Source: an uncultured Clostridiaceae bacterium (GTDB lineage Bacteria; Bacillota; Clostridia; Lachnospirales; Lachnospiraceae). From it: a stretch of 16,721 nt of DNA. Shown here piece after piece: positions 12,438-16,721 of the stretch. The translations under genes were made by a program, and so were the position numbers. The notes beneath the pieces are model-generated. The model saw only the letters and a list, made by a program, of their open reading frames with translations. It had not been told where the DNA came from and searched no databases. The stretch spans positions 1 to 16,721 of the forward strand of contig CATLIJ010000024.1 of the NCBI GenBank assembly GCA_949948825.1, read 5' to 3'. Position 1 is the first letter of the stretch, and each line of letters begins with the position of its first letter.

Positions 12438-14015
12438 TCACTTGGCATAATCAGTAGCACGAGATTCACGGATTACATTCACTTTAATCTGTCCCGGATA
12501 ATCCAGTTCATCTTCTATACGTTTGGAAATCTCACGTGCCATTAAAATCATGTCATCATCATTTACTTGTTCCGGAATGACCATAATGCGGACCTCCCGG
12601 CCTGCCTGAATCGCAAAAGATTTGTCCACTCCTTTGAAAGAGTTAGTAATATCCTCCAGCTGCTTCAGTCGATTTGTGTATGTTTCCAAAGTCTCCCGCC
12701 TTGCACCAGGCCTTGCTGCAGATATCGTATCAGCAGCCTGAATAATGCAGGCAATCAAACTCTGCGGCTCAACATCGCCATGATGAGATTCCACGGAATT
12801 AATCACAACAGCTGATTCCTTGTACTTTCTGCACAAATCAGCGCCTAATTGTACATGGGACCCCTCCATCTCATGGTCAATGGATTTACCAATGTCATGT
12901 AACAAACCAGCTCTTTTTGCCAGTCGAACGTCAATTCCCACCTCAGCAGCAAGAAGGCCTGCCAACTGAGCCACCTCAATTGAATGCTTCAGAGCATTCT
13001 GTCCATAGCTGGTCCTGAACTTCATCTTTCCCAGAAGCTTTACCAGTTCCGGGTGAATTCCATGAATGCCTACCTCCAGGGTAGCTGCCTCCCCATCTTC
13101 CCGCATATTCGCTTCTACTTCTCTCTGCGCTTTTTCCACCATCTCTTCGATTCTGGCCGGATGAATCCGTCCATCCACAATCAAACGTTCCAACGCAATT
13201 CTGGCAACCTCCCGACGAATCGGATCAAATCCCGACAATACTACTGCCTCCGGAGTATCATCAATAATCAGCTCCACTCCGGTCATTGTCTCCAATGTAC
13301 GAATATTACGGCCTTCACGGCCAATAATACGGCCCTTCATCTCATCACTGGGAAGCTGTACTACGGAAACCGTTGTCTCGGCCACATGATCTGCCGCACA
13401 TCTCTGTATGGCTGTAACCACATAATCCCTGGCTTTCTTATCTGCTTCCTCTCTGGCCTTATTCTCCAGTTCCTTTACCAAACGAGCCGTATCATGCTTC
13501 ACCTCTGCCTCCACAGATTTCAGCAGATAATCCTTGGCCTGTTCCGTAGTCAATCCGGAGATCCGTTCCAGTTCCTGCATTTCCTTCTCATACAGTGACT
13601 CAACCTCTGCGCTTCTCTTGTTCAGAGCTTCCTCTCTGGCGACAATACCTGCCTCCCGTTTCTCCATGTTTTCTGCTTTTTTGTCTAAATTCTCTTCCTT
13701 ACTCAGTACACGTCTTTCATAACGCTGAAGCTCTGCCCGCCTCTCCTTCGTCTCTTTATCCAGCTCATTCTTAGTCTTTAATGACTCTTCCTTTGCCTCC
13801 AGGAGAGCTTCTCGCTTCTTTGTCTCGGCCGTCTTTAGCGCTTCATCTATTATTTCCCTGGCTTTTTCTTCTGCGGTCCCTACCTTGCTCTCATAGGTTT
13901 TGATCCGGTGGTTGATCGCAAGCTTCCAGATAATAAATGCCACAACTATCAATACAATGATAAATCCAACAAAAATACCCAGCACTGTACCGATTGACAT
14001 CGCTGTTCCTGACAC
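12438..14015 (-). CDS. rny: Ribonuclease Y
   Basis: RNase Y is the membrane-bound endoribonuclease that starts mRNA decay in many Firmicutes. The 525 residues match the family: an N-terminal transmembrane helix (about 8-30), a long charged coiled coil (about 40-200), a KH domain with GRIIGREGRNI (228-238), and an HD domain with H344, the H373-D374 pair in LLHDIGKSID, and H411-H412. The start is a GTG at 14013-14015 with AGGAGG eight bases upstream; an in-frame ATG at 14000 would also keep the membrane helix. The Shine-Dalgarno itself lies in a 5-bp hairpin. The gene has its own promoter at 14065-14093 and a terminator, but no clear terminator separates it from recX, so read-through from recA is possible. 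Confidence 0.98.
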   Translation of the reverse strand: MSGTAMSIGTVLGIFVGFIIVLIVVAFIIWKLAINHRIKTYESKVGTAEEKAREIIDEALKTAETKKREALLEAKEESLKTKNELDKETKERRAELQRYERRVLSKEENLDKKAENMEKREAGIVAREEALNKRSAEVESLYEKEMQELERISGLTTEQAKDYLLKSVEAEVKHDTARLVKELENKAREEADKKARDYVVTAIQRCAADHVAETTVSVVQLPSDEMKGRIIGREGRNIRTLETMTGVELIIDDTPEAVVLSGFDPIRREVARIALERLIVDGRIHPARIEEMVEKAQREVEANMREDGEAATLEVGIHGIHPELVKLLGKMKFRTSYGQNALKHSIEVAQLAGLLAAEVGIDVRLAKRAGLLHDIGKSIDHEMEGSHVQLGADLCRKYKESAVVINSVESHHGDVEPQSLIACIIQAADTISAARPGARRETLETYTNRLKQLEDITNSFKGVDKSFAIQAGREVRIMVIPEQVNDDDMILMAREISKRIEDELDYPGQIKVNVIRESRATDYAK

Positions 14016-14028
14016 AGGAGCACCTCCT
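14016..14028 (-). promoter_or_regulatory. Shine-Dalgarno of rny inside a small hairpin
   Basis: On the minus strand AGGAG-GTG-CTCCT ends right at the GTG start codon. The 5-bp stem would cover the Shine-Dalgarno core AGGAGG (14028-14023). With a three-base loop it is marginally stable. Confidence 0.4.
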
Positions 14029-14064
14029 TATTTAGTTTTCATTGTACATAAATACAACACCTCA

Positions 14065-14093
14065 ATTTTAAACTGTTTTATGCACTATGTCAA
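14065..14093 (-). promoter_or_regulatory. Sigma-A promoter of rny
   Basis: On the minus strand TTGACA (14093-14088), a 17-bp spacer and TAAAAT (14070-14065) form a near-consensus promoter, with the start near 14058 and a leader of about 43 bases. Confidence 0.85.
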
Positions 14094-14181
14094 GTATAAT
14101 AAAGGCTTTTCCCGTAACAAACCCGAAATGGCGTGTCAGGATTCTGTCCTCTCAGCGCTGTAACGTCTTCTGTGTCATGGG

Positions 14182-14679
14182 TTATGCTTCACACATCTGT
14201 TTTGTAACTTTGTTAATCATATCAAAGGAATATCCCCGTCTTCCTAATGCAGCCGCCAATTTGCGGTACTCGTGTGGCTCCAGGCCCTGATCCGTATCAT
14301 AGCCCTTCTTCCGAATCCAGTCAGCAATCTGCGCTTCCTCATCGACTGGAATCTCTTCAAGTCCTGCATCGATCCGCTCTCTGCTGATCCCTCTCTTCTC
14401 CAGCTCTGTCCGAATGCGGAGAACACTCTTTCTGGCTCCATAGGAGCGGATATACCTGCGGACATATTCCTCATCATCCACATAATGATATTCCTCCAAA
14501 AAGGCAAGTGTTTCTTCAATCTCCTCCTGCTGGTATTCCCGCTCTCTCAGCTTCTGTCTCATCTCCTGGGCTGTCTTATCAGACCTTTCCAGAAGAGAAA
14601 GGGCAAAGTCCCGGACAGGCCGGTTCTTTCTGCGCCTTCTCTCCTCTGAAATGTCCTGGCCCTGATCATTCCTCCTCAT
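14182..14679 (-). CDS. recX: RecX, regulator of RecA
   Basis: This 165-residue, highly charged, mostly helical protein has the length of E. coli RecX (166). RecX proteins bind RecA filaments and modulate recombinase and coprotease activity. The three-helix repeats are visible: ARDFALSLL-type start (RPVRDFALSLLERSDKTAQEM), then ETLAFLEEYHYVDDEEYVRRYIRSY with the typical Y-(V/I)-D-D-E-x-Y pattern, RTELEKRGISRERI, and the C-terminal KLAAALGRRGYSFDMI. The gene overlaps the 3' end of recA by 14 bp, with the ATG followed directly by AGGAGGAATG. The upstream GAGAAAG is the only Shine-Dalgarno for this start, so translation is probably coupled to recA. It should share SOS control with recA. Confidence 0.95.
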   Translation of the reverse strand: MRRNDQGQDISEERRRRKNRPVRDFALSLLERSDKTAQEMRQKLREREYQQEEIEETLAFLEEYHYVDDEEYVRRYIRSYGARKSVLRIRTELEKRGISRERIDAGLEEIPVDEEAQIADWIRKKGYDTDQGLEPHEYRKLAAALGRRGYSFDMINKVTKQMCEA

Positions 14680-15715
14680 TTACTTTCTCTGCTTCCGGCG
14701 CTTCCGGAGCCACCACGTCTCCCTGAAGCCCATAGCGCTCCCGTACCTTACGCTCCACCTCTGCACATACAGCAGGATTCTCCTTCAGGTAATTCTTGGC
14801 ATTCTCTCTGCCCTGACCAATCTTTGATCCATTGTAAGCATACCAGGCGCCGCTTTTCTCAATAATGCTTTCCTTTGCGGCAAGGTCCAGAATATCCCCT
14901 TCTCTGGATATGCCCTGACCAAACATAATATCAAATTCCGCCTCCTTAAACGGCGGAGCAATCTTGTTCTTCACCACCTTAACGCACACATGGTTGCCAA
15001 TCACTTCTCCCCCCTGCTTTAACGCCTCCTTCCGGCGCACGTCCAGACGGACGGAGGAATAAAACTTTAAAGCGCGGCCGCCTGTGGTAGTCTCCGGATT
15101 GCCAAACATCACACCCACCTTCTCACGAAGCTGGTTAATAAAGATCACAGAACAGTTGGACTTGCTGATCACTCCGGTAAGCTTTCTCAAAGCCTGAGAC
15201 ATAAGCCGCGCCTGCAGGCCCACGTGGGAATCCCCCATCTCGCCGTCAATCTCCGCCTTGGGAACCAGGGCAGCAACAGAGTCTACAATTACAATATCCA
15301 CAGCTCCGGAACGAACCATGGTCTCTGTAATCTCCAGAGCCTGCTCCCCATTGTCCGGCTGGGAAATATACAGATTGTCAATATCTACCCCTATATTCTT
15401 TGCATATACCGGGTCCAGCGCATGCTCCGCGTCAATAAAACCGGCAATCCCGCCCCGCTTCTGCACCTCTGCCACCATATGCAAAGCCACTGTGGTCTTA
15501 CCGCTGGACTCCGGACCGTAAATCTCAATCACTCTTCCCTTAGGCACACCCCCCAGCCCCAATGCAATATCAAGGCTGAGAGAACCAGTAGGAACCGTCT
15601 CCACATTCATATTCGCCTTAGAATCTCCCAGCTTCATAATGGAACCCTTGCCATAAGACTTCTCAATCTGTGTAATCGCCGCATCCAACGCTTTTAACTT
15701 ATCATCCTTGTTCAT
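14666..15715 (-). CDS. recA: Recombinase RecA
   Basis: RecA forms filaments on single-stranded DNA, pairs homologous DNA and triggers LexA self-cleavage. From the ATG at 15713-15715 the protein is 349 residues, the usual length. Walker A is GPESSGKTT (67-75) and Walker B IVIVDS (141-146). The L2 region FGNPETTTGGRALKFYSSVR (about 203-222) is intact and the C-terminus is acidic (VNEEE). The frame stays open to 15736, but that start would lie inside the LexA box. GGAGGG (15721-15726) is well spaced for the second of two tandem ATGs (15718, 15715). The gene has its own promoter, is SOS-regulated, and is followed by an overlapping recX. Confidence 0.99.
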   Translation of the reverse strand: MNKDDKLKALDAAITQIEKSYGKGSIMKLGDSKANMNVETVPTGSLSLDIALGLGGVPKGRVIEIYGPESSGKTTVALHMVAEVQKRGGIAGFIDAEHALDPVYAKNIGVDIDNLYISQPDNGEQALEITETMVRSGAVDIVIVDSVAALVPKAEIDGEMGDSHVGLQARLMSQALRKLTGVISKSNCSVIFINQLREKVGVMFGNPETTTGGRALKFYSSVRLDVRRKEALKQGGEVIGNHVCVKVVKNKIAPPFKEAEFDIMFGQGISREGDILDLAAKESIIEKSGAWYAYNGSKIGQGRENAKNYLKENPAVCAEVERKVRERYGLQGDVVAPEAPEAEKVNEEE

Positions 15716-15729
15716 CATTACCCTCCACT

Positions 15730-15743
15730 CGAACAAATGTTCT
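15730..15743 (-). promoter_or_regulatory. LexA (DinR/Cheo-type) SOS box of recA
   Basis: CGAACAAATGTTCT contains GAAC-N4-GTTC, matching the Firmicute LexA operator CGAACRNRYGTTYC except at its last base. It lies just downstream of the predicted transcription start (about 15750), between the -10 and the Shine-Dalgarno, so bound LexA would block transcription. Confidence 0.9.
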
Positions 15744-15756
15744 GTTATCTGTTATT

Positions 15757-15785
15757 ATAATAGTACACTCCACCCAAAATGTCAA
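15757..15785 (-). promoter_or_regulatory. Sigma-A promoter of recA
   Basis: On the minus strand TTGACA (15785-15780), a 17-bp spacer and TATTAT (15762-15757) are followed by the LexA box. The overlapping TATAAT (15759-15754) would have 20-bp spacing. Confidence 0.85.
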
Positions 15786-15883
15786 CCCATTTTTTACAAT
15801 ATTCCAGTTTTTTTATCTCTCCACTTTCACCTTCTCCTCCCCTGTACTTATATCCTTTTTCTATCTCTCCGTTATGAATCTCT

Positions 15884-15917
15884 GGCGAAACGCCGGACAA
15901 AAGGCGGAACCGCCTTT
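15884..15917 (-). other. Two adjacent short hairpins at the start of the distal recA-leader transcript
   Basis: On the minus strand AAAGGCG-GTTC-CGCCTTT (15917-15900) is followed by TTGTCC, then GGCG-TTT-CGCC (15894-15884). The first stem plus TTTT resembles a minimal terminator, but it would lie within about 25 bases of the predicted start, unusual for termination. It could be a 5' stabilising structure or the body of a small RNA. As a terminator for aroE it would be about 240 bases downstream. Confidence 0.4.
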
Positions 15918-15929
15918 GAACCATATCTT

Positions 15930-15959
15930 ACTATACCACAACACTTTCTCAGCTGTCAA
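15930..15959 (-). promoter_or_regulatory. Second strong promoter upstream of recA
   Basis: On the minus strand TTGACA (15959-15954), an 18-bp spacer and TATAGT (15935-15930) with TGG directly before it (extended -10) form a near-consensus promoter. The start would be near 15923, about 208 bases before the recA ATG. No gene starts with a Shine-Dalgarno behind it, so it makes either a long recA leader or a non-coding RNA. Confidence 0.65.
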
Positions 15960-15985
15960 ACAAAATATTTGTAAATTTTGTTGCC

Positions 15986-16068
15986 GTTCACAGGGCGGGA
16001 ATCTGGAGAACGCCTGATGCTTCTTGTCCGTCAAAGACGGACAGGAAGATGTCCCCCTGAACTGTTGC
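15986..16068. repeat. Folded intergenic repeat, copy B (inverted relative to 4780-4842)
   Basis: GTTCA-CA-GGG (15986-15995) pairs with CCC-TGAAC (16055-16062), enclosing a 13-bp hairpin (16020-16032 with 16036-16048, one G-T pair, AAA loop). No T-run follows the hairpin on either strand. On the minus strand, GCAACAGTTCAGG, six bases and TCTTCCTGTC (16068-16040) reproduce 4780-4809, where the spacing is seven. The repeat relationship is seen; its nature as a mobile or REP-like element is inference. Confidence 0.5.
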
Positions 16069-16157
16069 CAGACGGCGGAGATACTATTATAAATTTCGGG
16101 CGGCAGGCTTGCCTGTATGCCAAAATTCATGTCAGCTTCCCTGCCGTCCTCGTTTCA

Positions 16158-16721
16158 TCACTCTTTAAAATACCTCTCCATAACCTCTTCCACTGGCATA
16201 TCCCTCCCGGTAAACAGCCGGAAAGCTTCTGCGCCCTGCCACAGCAGCATTCCAATCCCTGGAATTGTCTTACACCCCGCCTCTCCGGCTTCCCGTATAA
16301 GCCGGGTTTCTCTTGGATTATATACCACATCCGATACCACCAGATCTTTGTGAAACACACTTATATCCTCAATCAGAGTATCCCTGTCCATTGGCTTCAT
16401 GCCGACACGGGTTGCATTTGTAAAAATATTGCTTTCCCCAATCTCATGGTAAAACCTGTCCCGATCCGCCAAATCATAAAGCTTCACTCTGCATTTTGGC
16501 ACATGGGCGGAAATCTTTTCCACCATGGCCTCTGCGCTGGCATAAAAGGCATCCCTGATGGCAAACACAGACAATTCCCCCAGTCCCTGCAGGGTAGCTG
16601 TAATCCCAATGGCTGTAGCAGCGCCGCCGGAGCCAGCCAATGTCATCTTTTTTCCCGGAAGCTCCACTCCGTTCTCACGGCAGTTTCTCACCCAGCCAAG
16701 ACCATCTGTATTATGTCCAAT
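16158..16721 (-). CDS. aroE: Shikimate dehydrogenase, C-terminal part
   Basis: AroE reduces 3-dehydroshikimate to shikimate with NADPH in aromatic amino-acid synthesis. The frame is open to the right window edge, so the 5' end, including the catalytic lysine region, is missing; about 187 residues are visible. They begin IGHNTDGLGW, holding the N-T-D-G motif whose aspartate contacts the substrate. The dinucleotide-binding loop is AGSGGAATAIG, and later motifs are NATRVGMKP, VVSDVVYNPRETRLIREA and GCKTIPGIGMLLWQGAEAF. Length and motifs to the C-terminus (VMERYFKE) are normal. The related quinate/shikimate dehydrogenase YdiB cannot be excluded without the N-terminus. No clear terminator follows directly; recA begins 442 bp downstream in the same direction. 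Confidence 0.93.
   Translation of the reverse strand: MGHNTDGLGWVRNCRENGVELPGKKMTLAGSGGAATAIGITATLQGLGELSVFAIRDAFYASAEAMVEKISAHVPKCRVKLYDLADRDRFYHEIGESNIFTNATRVGMKPMDRDTLIEDISVFHKDLVVSDVVYNPRETRLIREAGEAGCKTIPGIGMLLWQGAEAFRLFTGRDMPVEEVMERYFKE

Larger units (their letters stand above)
15745..15924 (-). other. Unconfirmed 59-codon reading frame starting at a predicted transcription start
   Basis: An ATG at 15922-15924 coincides with the predicted start of the transcript from the promoter at 15930-15959. It opens 59 codons (MVQRRFRLLSGVSPEIHNGE at the N-terminus, Lys/Glu/Gly-rich middle), ending TAA at 15747-15745. There is no Shine-Dalgarno, the frame runs through the recA promoter, and no family is recognised. 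A leaderless peptide is possible, but a chance open frame over a leader or small RNA is more likely. Confidence 0.15.
15716..16157. other. 442-bp gene-poor region between aroE and recA
   Basis: No convincing gene is seen here. From the aroE side the region holds three small hairpins and a repeat copy (about 15986-16118), a strong minus-strand promoter (15930-15959) followed at once by two short GC hairpins (15900-15917 and 15884-15894), a purine-rich stretch on the minus strand (about 15790-15870), and the recA promoter and LexA box. Confidence 0.6.

Noticed and set aside
12984..13598. A 204-codon plus-strand frame opposite rny
   Set aside because: Antisense shadow of the clear RNase Y gene, without start signals.
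15716..15736. Longer recA start giving MFEWRV before the usual N-terminus
   Set aside because: It begins within the LexA operator and has no Shine-Dalgarno; GGAGGG is placed for the ATG at 15715.
15861..16130. An 89-codon minus-strand frame (MNFGIQASLPPEIYNS...) downstream of aroE
   Set aside because: It reads through the folded repeat element and the orphan promoter with only a weak AGGGAAG upstream; the composition looks like translated repeat DNA, not a protein.
1..16721. Search for a defence system, prophage, toxin-antitoxin pair or biosynthetic cluster
   Set aside because: Every sizeable gene has a recognised housekeeping, envelope or peptidase family, and no transposase, integrase, nuclease-effector or paired small-gene module was seen.

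Overview
The window looks like a chromosomal piece of a spore-forming low-to-moderate GC Firmicute, most likely a Lachnospiraceae-type Clostridium (inference). Support comes from the large class III fructose-1,6-bisphosphatase, the recA-recX-rny order with a LexA box of GAAC-N4-GTTC type, a C1A lipoprotein with a C-terminal lectin-like domain, a DUF1700 membrane protein, a cell-wall-binding-repeat protein and a perfect sigma-G-like promoter. Most of it is housekeeping gene content. I see no prophage, transposase, CRISPR array or defence island.

Layout. Bases 1-4340 hold a minus-strand operon: yfcE phosphodiesterase, a THUMP/RlmL-type RNA methyltransferase, a papain-like lipoprotein, rdgB, and a second small metallophosphoesterase cut by the window edge. 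Genes overlap or nearly touch, and a TTGACA-17-TAAAAT promoter precedes yfcE. Bases 4394-5152 hold a small rhodanese and a 62-residue Asn/Gln/Ser-rich protein whose promoter matches forespore sigma-G. Bases 5234-6124 hold two consecutive terminator-like hairpins and a secreted NlpC/P60 hydrolase with its own sigma-A promoter and three phased TGTTA(A/C) repeats. Bases 6148-8731 hold fbp and a DUF1700/HAAS membrane protein as a two-gene operon.

Divergent from fbp is tRNA-Val(GAC) with promoter and terminator (8777-8974). It is followed by a stretch rich in inverted repeats leading into an RNase Z-like metallo-beta-lactamase gene (9154-9960) and an M23 peptidase (10148-11296). The M23 gene converges on, and overlaps by 38 bp, a secreted cell-wall-binding protein (11259-12236). 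The last block, all minus strand, is aroE (partial), a 442-bp gene-poor region with repeats and two promoters, recA under a LexA box, recX overlapping recA, and rny (RNase Y) with its own promoter and terminator.

No self-contained novel system is evident. The items most worth a second look are the sigma-G-driven low-complexity protein, the phased TGTTAM array at the NlpC/P60 start site, the strong promoter with immediate hairpins upstream of recA, a repeat family shared by two intergenic regions, and a GC hairpin inside the M23 gene that could terminate the converging gene.
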